Source: Zygnema circumcarinatum | Taxonomy: Eukaryota; Streptophyta; Zygnematophyceae; Zygnematales; Zygnemataceae | Reading direction: 5' to 3' | Assembly: GCA_037447605.1 (NCBI GenBank) | Contig: CM074809.1 | Coordinates: 3,654,911-3,718,910 of the forward strand | Length of the DNA: 64,000 nt | Part shown: positions 29,720-40,783 of the stretch, piece after piece | Layout of the letters: each line of letters opens with the position of its first letter | Position numbering within the stretch: the stretch's first letter is position 1 | Position numbers and translations under genes: made by a program | The notes under the pieces: generated by a model | Seen by the model: the letters and a program-made list of their open reading frames with translations, nothing else | What the model was told of the DNA's origin: nothing | The model's database searches: none

Positions 29720-29766
29720 CCAATCAAGGCTTGCCAGGTGTTAAATGGACCAATCAGGGATTGCCA
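29720..29766 (+). promoter_or_regulatory. Two CCAAT-box units in a 30-bp direct repeat
   Basis: CCAATCAAGGCTTGCCA (29720-29736) and CCAATCAGGGATTGCCA (29750-29766) match at 15 of 17 positions and start exactly 30 bases apart. The second runs into a CACGTG G-box. Another CCAATCA lies near 29624 and an inverted one near 29798. CCAAT boxes bind NF-Y. The target gene is not clear; the MAP kinase gene starts about 1.7 kb away. Confidence 0.45.
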
Positions 29767-30160
29767 CGTGGTCCATCGTCTTATGTGGAACATTCTGATT
29801 GGTTCAAGACTTCTCAGCCAAGGCCCGAAGCCATCAGTCTAGCCAAGTCTAGTAATGACTGAAATGGGCCCATGAGCATACGCGATGGGACATTCCACAT
29901 GGGCCCAAGCGTCCAAGCAGGGTCCAAGAACAATGTGGGGGCATGCACGCATGCATGGCATGCGCGCAACAACAACAACTCACAATCAATTACCATCATG
30001 TCCAATGCGATGTCTTCCACATGGAAGGCAACAACATGAATGAACCCAAGGAGCAATGCACGCACACAAGCGTCAGTGGAGCGCACCTTTCATACTATGT
30101 ACAGTTAGTTGTTAAAATCAAAAATTGAAGGAAAGAATTAAGGAAATGTTCGTCCGTCCT

Positions 30161-30611
30161 CTACTCAGCCTCCTCCGCCCCGCTGGACACAAGCCCCCCC
30201 AAGAAGTTCTGGAAGTAGCCTTGCGGCTCTGTGACAAAGCACGAAATGATGTCCCGCAGGGTCACGACCCCCACCAGTCTCTCCCCCTCGTCCACCACGT
30301 GTATTCGGTGAATGTGCTTCTCCGTCAGTCTCTCCATCACCTCCACCAGCCGCGTCTCCCTCCTGCAAACCACGGGGGGCCGCAGCAGAGGAGGGGGGCC
30401 TTGCGACACCAAGCTCGTCACGGTTGTCACAAACTGCCTCACAGTCAGCTCCCTGCCATGCACGATGAACAGAATCAAAACCCTCTTCTGGGAGCAGGGT
30501 TTTTGCTACACTCTTCTGAGACTTGTTACCCACATTACTTACTACTCATGCCAGCTTAACTCTTCCCTTGAAAAAGAAAGGGGATTGGAAAGCCATGTTT
30601 CACTCCATGAC

Positions 30612-30646
<35 letters not shown>

Positions 30647-32878
30647 TCATGAAGGAAGTAAGTCAGCCGTCGCACCTCCGTCGATTGAAGAGGTCCGGAT
30701 GCAGCAGCAAGTAGCGCACGTCCCGCACACTCACGTTGGCATAGAGTTTGCGCTCACTGCCCTCCACCACCGGCAGTCCTCCGACGTCGTTTTGACGCAT
30801 CAACATGAAGGCTTCCAAAATGACATGATCAGCATCAACCGCCACCACCTGGTCAACACCAAAGATCGACAGCAATGAGATGGAGGCATCAAACACACCG
30901 GACAGAGACTTTCGAAACAGAAAAAACGAGACAGTTCGGGCCAGCCTATAGTGTGCACTTACAACAGACAAAAAAAAAAGAAAAAAAAGGGAAAATGTTG
31001 CCGAAGATTCATTTGCATGCAAGCAAGCAGTAACAACAAACAACAACCCGTCAGCAGATTCCTGATCCCCTCCTCGTTTTCTCTTCCCTGTAAACCATCC
31101 CGCAGGTTAAAACTGTTGAGAACGGGCAGAAAGCAGAACGGCGGTCCTACCTGGTCAGGTGCCATCAACGGCAGTCCCAATTGGCTGAGAGTCCTCTGAG
31201 AGATGTTGTCGAACCAATCAAAGCCTTTGCATTGTGCCAACCCTCTGAGCACCGCTGACTGCGTAATGAGATTGGTAACACGCGTCTCGCCCAAACCGAC
31301 AACCGGAACACTTCGCAGTCGGAACTTACTGAGCAGCAGCAGCACTGTGAGCATGCTGTCGTCAGGGCGAATCGCGAGAAAGGGAGCCCATCGATAGGAC
31401 CGGGTGATATCTGCCACCTGTTGGTAACATCAAATCCTTTCCCCATAATTTGGCCAGGGAAGCGTGATATCAGATACACAAGGCTTTTTTTGAACCAGTA
31501 ACTTGCCTGAAACTTCTTCAAGCATATGCAAGCTATGCCAACATCATCGTAAGGAACAGCAAGATTCAAAACTCCTATTCGTGTGGGGGATCAGCCAGCC
31601 CAAGTCCTACCTTGATGGACTTGAAGGGCTCCTCCTGCAGCAAGATTTTGTAAAAGTCATCTCCCAGAGCATCCGCTGCTGACTGCGCATCCACCCCCAT
31701 GCCTCGGTCCACAGCCACTCCCCCCACCACAGCCGCTCCAATGGCTGCCGCAGTAAGGCCTGCTATCGCGACTTGCCCTGTAAGGCCCATGGCTATGGCG
31801 CCCATGGCCCCTAAAGCACCAGCTCCAACACCAGTAGCAGCTGCAGTGCCTGTGACCGAGTCACAGAAGCTGCAGTTAGGAAGTCTGAGACTCTGCTTCT
31901 GCTTTTCCCTCGGAAAGAGTTCCGACGTTTTCTCTTTGTTACCTAGTTTGGGCTGGGAAACCACGACAGACCGAGAGGGTTGAGGTGGAAAGTGTTGTGT
32001 AGTGTTGTGTCCTCACCTGCAACGACAGCAGCGGTTGCAAGTTCGGCCTGCTCCAGCACCCAAAGGACTATGGCCGGAAAGTCGACCATTCCCAGATAGA
32101 GTTCGGTCCAGCTGGCAGCATCTGATTTGCTGGAATCTCGCACAGGTGCAGACAGCACCTCATTGCGAGAAAGTATGCGCACTGCTTCTAATATGGTGGC
32201 GTCCGATGATATTTCCACAACTGCCATTCAAAGTTCAAGAGATGTTGCTGGTCAGGTCAGCAGCTTTCGCAAATTTCAGAATGAAGTCTGGGAAAGATTG
32301 CCGAATGCGGATGCGTAAAAAAATCTACAGCTGTGTGTGCTTTAGGCAGGATCACGCGATACAGAAAAAGTCCAGATCAACACTGGAATGTATATAGAGA
32401 GCGAGAGATACTGCAGTCATGGAATAAAAGCTCCTAATCGATACGCTTGATCAGGCAACAAATTGAACTTCATTAGGCTGAAACTGCTGCAACTTCAAAA
32501 GCAAAAGTACCAGGAACCAGTCAGGAAAATGAAAATTAAGATTTAAATGCAAAATGGACAGTAAATAAACGAAGGATCAATGAAAGAATAACCACAATAA
32601 TGGGTCTGAGAAATTCATGCTAAGCAAATCATCGAAACTTTATTAATACATACGCACAGACACTCCATTTTTTTTTTCCCAATGAACGATTAAATTCTAC
32701 TCTGTTTAGAGTCCGCTGTAAGGAGTTATTCCTCACTTTCGCCCGAGGGAGGAGAAGGAAAGCTGGAGGCCGGGATTTCCGAAAAGGCTTTATTCAGCAA
32801 ATTCTGCAGTTCCGGCGAGACGCCTCTCCGCCTGCTTCCGGCTGCAGCGGTGAGCAGGGCCTCCGCCTCGTCCGCCAT
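30161..32878 (-). CDS. KING1: SNF1-related kinase regulatory gamma subunit, KING1-like (CBS domains)
   Basis: Six exons: 32737-32878, 32017-32220, 31611-31849, 31151-31417, 30676-30848 and 30161-30452. They join to 438 residues. The layout follows plant KING1: an N-terminal LQNLLNKAFSEIPASSFP block, a first CBS unit (about 48-110), and a Gly/Ala-rich hydrophobic linker (about 112-165) with SAADALGDDFYKILLQEEPFKS. The remaining CBS units follow: RWAPFLAIRPDDSML...LRSVPVV, then ILEAFMLMRQNDVGGLPVVEG, and the last with RLVGVVTLRDIISCFVTEP. Such proteins are regulatory partners of SnRK1, the plant energy-sensing kinase, and CBS domains usually bind nucleotides. Exon 1 was found by hand from its in-frame ATG and the conserved N-terminus. 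It is close to full length compared with the roughly 424-residue Arabidopsis protein. Confidence 0.94.
30612..30646 (+). repeat. (GA)n microsatellite, KING1-like intron 5
   Basis: A GA dinucleotide run with one interrupting C, just downstream of the exon 5 donor on the transcribed strand. Confidence 0.9.
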
Positions 32879-32999
32879 GAGAGACTCCCTCAAGCCTCAC
32901 CCCACTCCTTAATCAATGAAAAACCACCGAGAATGCGAGAAAGCGAGAGAAAGCAGCTGCCTGATATCCTTGGCAGACCCGTTGGCTTTCCCTCCTCAG

Positions 33000-33262
33000 C
33001 TCTCCCTCCCTCTCTCCCTCCTCCCTCCCTCCCTCCCTCCCTCCCTCCCTCCCTCCCTCCTCCCTCCTTCCTCCTTCCTCCCTCCCTCTCTCCCTCCTCC
33101 CTCCTNNNNNNNNNNCTCCCTCTCTCCCTCCTCCCTCCTCTCCCTCCCTCCCTCCTCCCTCCTCTCCCTCCCTCCTCTCCCTCCCTCCCTCCCTCCTCCC
33201 TCCTCCCTCCTCCCTCCTCCCTCCTCCCTCCCACTCGCTCTCCCAGTCTCCCTCTCTCCCTC
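33000..33262 (+). repeat. (CCCT)n / (CCCTCCT)n repeat with assembly gap
   Basis: A long CCCT and CCCTCCT pyrimidine repeat between the two divergent genes, interrupted by ten N at 33106-33115. The true length is unknown. Confidence 0.92.
33106..33115. other. Assembly gap (10 N) in CCCT repeat
   Basis: Ten N flanked by identical CCCT repeat on both sides. Confidence 0.98.
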
Positions 33263-33604
33263 CCTGACTCCCCCTTTCCCTCTCCCTCACTCCTTCCCTA
33301 CGGAGGGTGCCAGCTCAGAAAAGTTCGTCCGACGTGGCAGTCTGTCGTTCGGCGTGGCAGCAGCTCCAAACGAACACATGCGCCAGTTGCGTTTCACGTA
33401 ACCGTTTAACGACGACGCTTGACGTTCAGTATGTAACATGGAACGGAGCAGGTTCCATGGAACCTTGGAGGCAGCCGCCAGCCAAACTCTGGGAGCGGGG
33501 ATGGAGGCTGACCGAGAAGACGCCACGTGGCGAGCGGAAAGCGCGGCACGCGGCGAGCGGAGAGCGCGGCACGTGGCGAGCGGAGACCGCGCCTAGTGGC
33601 AGGC

Positions 33605-35797
33605 ATGCGGGGGGCGGAGGAGGAGCTCGACTACGAGGACGATGAGGTGCAGTTGGGAATGGGGGTGGGAGGGGGACGGGGAGGGGGAGGCGGAGGGGGA
33701 GGCGGAGGGGGAGGAGGCGGCTATGGCGTGGACGACGAGGACGACGTGGATCTCTATGATGACGTGCAGCTGCCGGAGGTGACACGTGGCGTGGAATTAA
33801 GGCAGCAGCAGAAGCAGCGGCTGGAGCAGGGGGCGCCTGCGGATTTGGGGAGGGTGGGAGAGGGAGAAGGAGAGCGAGAGGGAGTGGAAGAGGGGGAGGG
33901 GGAGGGGGAGGGGGAGGAGGATGGTGCGACGTCGGTGGATAGGGGGAGGAGGGTTGAAGAGGAGGGTGAAGGGGGAGGTCCTCGAGAGGGCCTCGGCAAT
34001 GGTGTGCTGAAGGCGGAGGAGCAGGAGGATAGGAGGCGGCAAGGAGGACAGGCGGCAGGAAAGGAGGAAGGGAAACCTAGCGTGCAACATTCGGAAGAGA
34101 GAGGAGGCGGGGAGAGGGGGAGTGTTCAAGCTTCGGAGCGGGTTGCTGGAGGAGCGACAGCTGGCTCCGGAGCGGCTGCAGCTAACGAATATCTTGCAAG
34201 ACATGGAGGCGAGCAGGGAGGGGGGAAGGGGAGCGGTGGTGGAGCTACGGAAGGCAGCACAGTTTTCATCGGAGAGTTGCAATGGTGGACCACGGATGCG
34301 GAGCTGGAGGCAGTGTTGTTGGAATACGGGAAGGTTAAGGAGCTCAAGTTTTTTGAGGAGAAGGCGAGTGGGAAGTCGAAGGGTTATTGCCAAGTGAGTG
34401 CACAGAGAAATTTGGAATTTGCGCAATGATAGAAATGGAGCGTTTCGTGTTGCTCTTTGGGTTTGATCCTTCATTGCCATTACCTGAATTTCACCAAGGT
34501 TAGGATTGAATAATGGCGAAAAGAAAAATTTTGTCAAGCATCTGTTCTATTCCCGTACTTCTTAGTAGTTGCATTTGGGCTTGAAGACACCTTTTCTTTC
34601 TATCAAATTCATTCCGTAGGTTTGAATTTGGTCTATCAATAGTGACTGCTATTCCTCACACACACACACGTCTTACGTGGGCATATTGATAAGGCATAGG
34701 GTACAGGCCATATCACTTTGTACGCGGGCCATGACATACGTATGTTATATAGGCATATTCAGTCATTAGTTGGTCTTCTTGGTCATCCTGAGGGACAACA
34801 ATGTTAGAAAAGTAAAATTGACATTCTGTGCACGATGGCGTCGTCATTTGGTATGGTTGTGTATCGGATTTGAGGCAGCACATTTGTGAAGAGCGGCCGG
34901 TAAATCAGTTATAAGCAGAAAATAGGAAAGGCCGATAGAATGGATGGATGGCACGGTGGGGTGTACAGCACGTCTGAAGTCACGTAAGCCATGTTCTTAA
35001 CATGAGGTGTTCTTTACGAACAGGTGGAGTTTCATGACCCAGCAGCTGCACGAGCCTGCAAAGAAAAGATGGGGGGACACATTTTCAACGGAAGAGCATG
35101 TGTAGTAGCTTTTGCTTCCAATCAAACAATCCGGCAAGCAATGATGGATAAGAACATGGGAGCACAACACTGGAGAGGCTCCGGTGCGCCTCCCAGAGGA
35201 GGCAGGGGACCTGAAGGTATGAACCCTGGAGGAGGCGGTCCCATGGTGCAGGGCGGTGCTCAGCAAGGAGGAAGGGGATATGGAAAGGTACCCATGGGTG
35301 GAGGTATGGCTCCGGGTGCGGGAGGACGCATGGGGCCAAATGGACCTGGGGGGAGGGCCGGCGGTGAGCCCATGGCCCGAGCAAGAGGAGTTAGGGGCCG
35401 CAATGCCATGGGAGGGCCGTACCCTCCTGGTCCGGGTATGGGGGGTCCAGGGGGTCCCCCCGGTATGATGGGGGGAGGAGGTTTTGAACCACCCTTTGGC
35501 CCTATGGGAGGGAGAGGCGGCTATGGGATGGGACCGGGCCCAGGAGGAGGGTATCCGCCTCGAGGAGGTCCTTTTCCGGGGATGGGGCCAGGAATGGGTG
35601 GTCCTCCATTTCCTGGAATGGGACAGGGTTTACCGGGTGTAGCGCCACATATCAATCCTGCTTTCTTTGGAAGAGGGGCCAATGGAGTGGGGCCTCGGGG
35701 GGGGTTGGGTCAGAGTGGGGGGATGGATGGAGCCCCGGGAGGATGGGATGGACCAAGCGGGGGTGGGCCCATGTGGGGAGATGAGATGGGAGGGTGA
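33605..35797 (+). CDS. CFIm68/CPSF6-like RRM protein (mRNA 3'-end processing)
   Basis: Two exons: 33605-34393 and 35024-35797, phase 0, 520 residues. The N-terminus is acidic (EEELDYEDDEVQL, then DEDDVDLYDDV), as in CPSF6, with a polyglycine insertion. A Glu/Gly-rich middle follows. One RRM spans about residues 219-298, with RNP2 TVFIGEL and RNP1 GKSKGYCQVEF, the latter split by the intron. The C-terminal 220 residues are Gly/Pro/Met-rich and end in PHINPAFFGRG...MWGDE, which I recognise from plant relatives. The family pairs with CFIm25 to select poly(A) sites by binding UGUA in the nucleus. The start was chosen at the first Met before the acidic block; the frame is open further upstream without family similarity. 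The only intron (630 bases) interrupts RNP1. Confidence 0.88.
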
Positions 35798-36810
35798 GAA
35801 GAGGGAGGGGCGGGAAGGAGAGAGAAGAAGGTTGATGGGAGAGGGTGGGTTCGGGAGCGATAATAGGAAGCAGCGGAAAGTGGGGACAGGACGAGTTTGC
35901 GAGCGCATGCGGTTTGTTAAGAATGGCATGATTCTTTCGCGTTCTTTCCCACTTGTGAATAAGTTGCGGGGTGAATTCTTTTGTAAGGTGAGCGATAACG
36001 TGCTTTTTTGTGAGTGTTTCGAAAAGTATAGGTGGAAACGAATGCGTTTTTTACCATGCATAGTCAACAGTTAACCATGCGCGAGTAGGTAGTTCCTGAA
36101 CAGATGAAAAGAGGGGGGGCTTCGAGAAATGTTAGAATATATGTAGACGATGGACCAAAATCTTCTTTCCAAGAACAGATGCTTTCTGTTCCTTCTTGAG
36201 GTCAGTTAAATAGTAAACAATGATGATGTTTGGAAGGCCGAAACTCAAAACCGTGGCACTTTTGGGTGCTTTTGGCTGTTATATGTTCTAGCCATTTTCG
36301 CAATGTTTTTTGTAGATTTCGTGTTGGAGCTCATTTTGGATACAGGCACGCGGTGACAAGTCACCCAAGCTCTCGCAGAAACCATCAACAAACTTTTCGT
36401 CGAGTTTTGTCTGTTGAAAAAACCATCGCAAGGGAGCTTGCACTTTGTCGACACATTACATGTTGAAGCTAGTTAGGCACCTAAGCAACAACTCGGAGCA
36501 GCTTCAGACACCACACTGGTAACAGAGTTAATAATGTACGTTGCAGCAATCTCACGAGAAAAAAAAGGTGAATCAAAGACAGTTTTTACAAACAGTCATC
36601 AAAAGTAACCGCATTGCAAAACCATGCATTTATTGTGCCGTTACAGTTTATCGCAATGTTTTATGTGCACCGTAAAAGGTCGTGCAACTTAAAAGCCTTC
36701 AACTTTCAACCTATTAACATTGACGTCAATGCGCCCTGACACTAAAGAACCAGCTATCATACAAGCTCCAAATAGAACGCTCCAAACATATTGCTCTTTA
36801 CTCCCAAGAG
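35798..36810. other. Convergent 3' regions of the CFIm68-like and LEA_1-like genes
   Basis: No gene is visible. The sequence is AT-rich with scattered short frames and no family match. It should contain both 3' UTRs. Confidence 0.6.
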
Positions 36811-37565
36811 TTACAAGTTGGTGTTCATCTGGGCGTGCTCCTTCTGAAGGTGCTGACCCTGCTTCTCTGCCATGGCCCCGGTTTTGGCACTGGCAATATC
36901 ACTGTCCCTCGCAGCAGTTGCGGATGACTTGTGAGCAGCCTCCTTGGCATCGGCCTGGTCGTGAGCCTGCTTGCTCATGGGATGCTTGGCCTTGTCCATG
37001 GTTTCCTGCAGAACAGACCACCACGCACACTTTAGAGATTTTTTTGCACCTGCTGCATGTGTGCCAGGAAGCAACCCCCGCCTCCCGACATGGGAACTCA
37101 CCTCCCCACAATATCTAAAAAATGTGTAAGATGACGTATGGTTTGGAGCAAAAACGACACAGACAAAAGCCTAGACTGTAATGTGACGAAACATCATCAG
37201 GACTGGTTCCATTCCATCACAAACTAGTTTGAGACAGTTCAAGATCGAAAACCATGTTGCGATTGGACAGACTTTGTTTCAATGTTCCAGGCGTTTGCGA
37301 GTTTACGACAACACTGACCTGCGCCTCAGCCTTTCCGTGCTCCTTCTTTTCGCCCATGTGAGCCTTCACGTCGTGCACCTGCAAACATGCACAAGCGAGG
37401 AGGTTCGGCAGGGTCGGCCATAGTGTAAAACTCCCAAGCACACAATCAAACGCACATTTCATCGAGACCAATAGCAACCACAATAGAGCCAATAGTGCGA
37501 TGATGTCGAACCTTCTCCTTCATGGTAGTTCCTGTCTGCGCCATCTTCTCCTTGATCGTATTCAT
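36811..37565 (-). CDS. Small LEA_1 (group 4)-like desiccation protein
   Basis: Three exons: 37512-37565, 37319-37378 and 36811-37005, all phase 0, 102 residues. The protein starts MNTIKEKMAQTGTTMKEK, is rich in Lys, Glu, Ala, His and Gln, and has no Cys, with a long predicted amphipathic helix and no signal peptide. Composition and the repeated KEK/KAH words fit the LEA_1 group of hydrophilic proteins that accumulate on drying. The match is by composition and pattern, not by a diagnostic motif. All splice borders are GT-AG. The upstream region carries a cluster of CACGTG motifs, in line with ABA control of LEA genes. Confidence 0.75.
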
Positions 37566-37788
37566 CCTGTCTTCCTTCCTGCTTATATTGCAGTATCCCC
37601 ACTGCAGGAAATGCAAGACAAACCTTAAAACTTAGCGTTGCAAAACTGTCTGTCAAATGTAGATATCGGAGCAGCTCCCAAAACCAAGGCTTCTGCAAGG
37701 CTCTTCAGCTCCTTTTAGTCCGCCTCTCACAGAGAACTCCTCAGTTTCGTGATGCACGACGGAGCGTTGTCCACGCACCCCCTCGTGG

Positions 37789-37952
37789 CACGTGTCGGAC
37801 GCAGAATGGCGCTTTGTCCACGTGGCGCCATAACCAGCTCCGTTACAGAGAGGCTGCCACGTGACGCTGCATGGTTGACCTTCAGCGCTGCTACACGACG
37901 GGCTGACGTGTCCGCTCAAACGACACGCTTTCCAAAGCGACTGCCACGTGGC
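37789..37952. promoter_or_regulatory. G-box/ABRE cluster upstream of the LEA_1-like gene
   Basis: CACGTG occurs at 37789-37794, 37819-37824, 37858-37863 and 37945-37950; two of these extend to CACGTGGC. ACGTGTC occurs at 37906-37912. Five such boxes in 164 bases, 224-387 bases upstream of the start codon, fit bZIP (ABF/AREB) binding. Confidence 0.6.
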
Positions 37953-38040
37953 CTCTTTCGTCGGCAGGGAGTTTTTGGGACTGCCAATTCGGCTTCGAAG
38001 CCTTTCGCTTTCAAATGAGACTGTCCACGACTTGCCTTAA

Positions 38041-38060
38041 CTTGACTTGACTTGACTTGA
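38041..38060 (+). repeat. (CTTGA)4 tandem repeat
   Basis: Four exact 5-base units lie in the LEA/Hsp20 intergenic region. Confidence 0.85.
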
Positions 38061-38818
38061 TTTAACTGGCTCCGACTTTGTCTTTTGACGCTTTCCAGTT
38101 GAATCGCACGCTCCGTAGAACCGCCTGCATGGAAGTAGTCTGACACGGCAGTAAACAGCAGCCTCTAAATGGCCCATCTTCAAGTCGCCCTCCCACGCTC
38201 TCGAAATGGTCAAAATTGCCCCCCTAGGCTTCGTTCCCTCTGATTGGCCGCCAAAGGAGAGCCTCTGGAAATGGCTGCCCGGTCCCGTCAAGGCGGGGAT
38301 AGTCAGGGAGGGAGAACTCCGAAGCACATCAGTGTTCAACATAACCAAAGCTTTTCAAGCGGTTTCACGGTCCAAGTATGCAACTATGGAACTCGTACGA
38401 GCTTGAAAAAGGGTATGACCCAAGTGAATGTGTGCTTCCCGTGACAAGGGCACGTTTGGTTTGTAAAACCACACATCACCCCTGCTTCTAGCCTCATCTC
38501 CTTCCTATCGACCTTTCGTTCATAACGATATATAAAATGATTGAATGAATGGTGACGCGTTTTCTCTCGTTGCCCATCGCCCATTCACAAGCAGCCCGTC
38601 CCCCCACATGGCTCCTCCCAACACACACATAGTTCCACAGAGCATGAAGCGCAACATGCGATGGCGGCGCAGGCCCAATGGTCCTGGCTCCGTTCCACGA
38701 AACCTTTCCGCCGTTCCACGGGATTGTGCGCGTCGCTGTTCCACGGGACTGCCGCCGTTCCGCATAACGGCTCCCGTTACGCCGCCTCCCCTCGGCCTGT
38801 CCCGCCGGCCATGGAGGC

Positions 38819-39011
38819 TTCGGGAAGGACGACAGAGGGCGAGGGTGGCTGTGGAGGCGTCGAGACTCGCCATGGCGGCGCCAAGCTGGCGCTCCTCGCC
38901 CTGCTGGCGGCCCTTCCGGACGCTGCTGGAAAGGCCTCGGAGATGGGATTTCTCTACGGAGCGGCACTATAAATTAGGGGGAGGATATGTAGTTTGGAGC
39001 AAGGAAGGTTC
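38819..39011 (+). promoter_or_regulatory. Hsp20 promoter: HSE units and TATA box
   Basis: TTCGGGAA at 38819-38826 is an exact TTCnnGAA heat-shock unit. The TATA box is at 38968-38973. GAAGGTTC at 39004-39011 is an exact GAAnnTTC unit, but it lies about 30 bases after the TATA box and so near or inside the leader. No continuous three-unit HSE was found. Confidence 0.5.
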
Positions 39012-39127
39012 CGAAGAAAGCAGATATCATCAGCAGACTTGCAGCTATTGAAATCGCGGTGAATAGGCCTTTGCAGCAGGAATTCTCATTTTAATTGAAG
39101 TCAGGAGTGTGAAGGAGAACCAGCGAC

Positions 39128-39616
39128 ATGGCTCTGACTCCGTTCCTGAGCGACCCGTTCTTCAGTAGCGCGCTCTTCATGGGCAGGTTTCCGGACGAGT
39201 TCAGCTCCCTGTTCGAGCACGGGCCGATGCGCGCGTACGTGCGCGACAGCCACGCCATGGCGAGCACGGCGGTGGACGTCAAGGAGAGCCCGACGGCGTT
39301 CCAGTTCGTGGCTGACCTCCCCGGGCTGAAGCGCGAGGAGGTGAAGGTGCAGATCGAGGATGGCAATGTGCTGAGCATCAGCGGCGAGCGCACTCGCGAG
39401 ACGAAGGAGGACACGGCCACGTTCCACCGCGTGGAGCGCAGCACCGGGAAGTTCCTCCGCCGCTTCCGCCTCCCCCAGAACGCGGACGTGCATAAGGTCT
39501 CGGCCGCAGCGGAGCACGGCGTGCTCACAGTCACTGTTCCCAAGATTCCTCCCAAGGAGCCAGAGAAGCCGCCTGTCATTGAAGTGCAGGTGCAGGAAGG
39601 CAAGGGTCAGGCATGA
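39128..39616 (+). CDS. Small heat-shock protein, Hsp20/alpha-crystallin family
   Basis: One exon, 162 residues, the usual length for cytosolic plant sHsps and intronless as is typical. The short N-terminal arm has F- and P-rich words (PFLSDPFF). The alpha-crystallin domain runs from about residue 45 to 140 with the DVKESPTAFQFVADLPGLKREEVKVQ consensus region I type and the GVLTVTVPK consensus region II. The C-terminal extension carries an IEV-type I/V-x-I/V motif. No targeting peptide is seen, so it is probably a cytosolic class I-like protein that holds unfolding proteins. Coding GC is much higher than in flanking DNA. An AATAAA polyadenylation signal lies at 39805-39810. Confidence 0.96.
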   Translation: MALTPFLSDPFFSSALFMGRFPDEFSSLFEHGPMRAYVRDSHAMASTAVDVKESPTAFQFVADLPGLKREEVKVQIEDGNVLSISGERTRETKEDTATFHRVERSTGKFLRRFRLPQNADVHKVSAAAEHGVLTVTVPKIPPKEPEKPPVIEVQVQEGKGQA

Positions 39617-40780
39617 GCTCAGTATTTTACTGCAAAAGGGCCCCTGTGCAATGTGCAGGGTAGCATAGGGGAGATTCAAAGCGTCGCCTAGCACAACGAT
39701 ATGAAGATGTAAAAGATACTACCTCTGGGTGATAGTTTGTATGGATTGTAGAGGGTGTCGGAGTTCAATATATGCCCATGTATCGTAGTTTGCTGCATTT
39801 CCTGAATAAATTTCTGGACAGTCCTTCTACACTCTTGATCTCAGACCGACAAGTGGACGGCTCATCAGTCATTTTAACTGTTGTTTTTTTTTTTTAATAT
39901 TTCGTTCCATCTCCTTTCTTGTTCTTTGGCTATTTTTAAACACTCCAATATTCTCACCTTCTCACCTTGGATGCTAGTCTTTTAGCAGCGGTCTGCGAAA
40001 AAGGGAATTGTAAGTTTATGCTTTGTGGTTTTTGTGTAGGCGAAACATGCAGCTTATTTAATGGTTGTACCTGCAGTTTAATTTCCGGTTGTATGTCGGG
40101 TATTCCTCCTACGCTCGGATTGAAGCAAAGGATGTGGCAATTGGTTACTCATTAAAAGGTTAAAGCAACTGCTGACTGCTTTGGATTTGTACTCCACGAC
40201 AAGGGTCATGAAACATCCAGGGTACCTTTTCACGTATGGGCCAGTTATAGGCTCCTACATAGCATTTCATCCGATGTGGCGAGCCGTGATTGTCACAGGA
40301 GATTTATGGATACCCAACCCAAGGGTCTTACTTATTTTCAGCCTGTTTGTCTATTTTCAGCTGTACAGAAATTTCGTTTGCCTTGCTGCAGCGCTTAAAG
40401 AAGTATCATGGCTAATGGTGACTCTCAAATGCTATAAACTGAAGTCAAGAAGCAATTGAGGCAGTCCTCTTTCATCTGGATTTGGTGTTACAAGAGCATA
40501 AGCAGCGATCAGACATGTCTGCAAACTCCCGACAAGCGACGAGAAAAACAATCACATTATTTCTAGTTGCAAAATAATTTCTTGATACATGAATGGACAA
40601 ATTGTCTTAAAACTCTGCCTCGTCTGCAGCAACGGCTTCTGGCTGCAGCTATATTACAACTGCGTCATCTCATTGCCTGCCTGCCAAGCTCTCCTACTGT
40701 CCTAACAAACGTTCATGAATGAATAAAGTATCGATGCAAAACTCATGCCATTATTCCCACTACCTAACCTAAATCTGCAT
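39617..40780. other. Hsp20 3' region and AT-rich spacer
   Basis: The AATAAA at 39805-39810 probably ends the Hsp20 transcript. The rest is AT-rich and shows no supported gene on either strand. Confidence 0.6.
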
Positions 40781-40783
40781 AGG

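Larger units (their letters stand above)
27987..30160. other. Intergenic: MAP kinase upstream region and KING1-like 3' side
   Basis: I see no gene. 28352-28850 is pyrimidine-rich and may be MAP kinase 5' leader. 28850-29450 is a GC-rich island with GTTCC- and CGTACG-type words. 29620-29810 has four CCAAT boxes, two of them in a 30-bp direct repeat. 29930-29990 is rich in CATGC and AAC repeats. Confidence 0.55.
32879..33604. other. Divergent upstream region of the KING1-like and CFIm68-like genes
   Basis: Start codons at 32878 (-) and 33605 (+) are only 726 bases apart, so the region is probably a shared promoter. It is filled by a CCCT repeat with a gap (about 33000-33262). Nearer the CFIm68-like start it has GGTTCCATGGAACC (about 33449-33462) and repeated CACGTGGCGAGCGG words (33525-33585). 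Confidence 0.6.
37566..39127. promoter_or_regulatory. Bidirectional region between the LEA_1-like and Hsp20 genes
   Basis: The start codons of the two stress genes are 1562 bases apart and point away from each other. The LEA side has five ACGTG-type boxes (37789-37952). A CTTGA repeat lies at 38041-38060. The Hsp side (38690-38770) has several GTTCCACG words. An exact TTCnnGAA unit is at 38819-38826 and a TATAAA box at 38968-38973. Confidence 0.6.

Noticed and set aside
38545-39051. 168-codon plus-strand frame in the LEA/Hsp20 spacer
   Set aside because: Arg/Pro-rich product of GC-rich DNA that overlaps the Hsp20 TATA box and has no homology.
39091-39694. Long minus-strand frames opposite Hsp20
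   Set aside because: Shadow frames caused by the high third-position GC of the Hsp20 gene.
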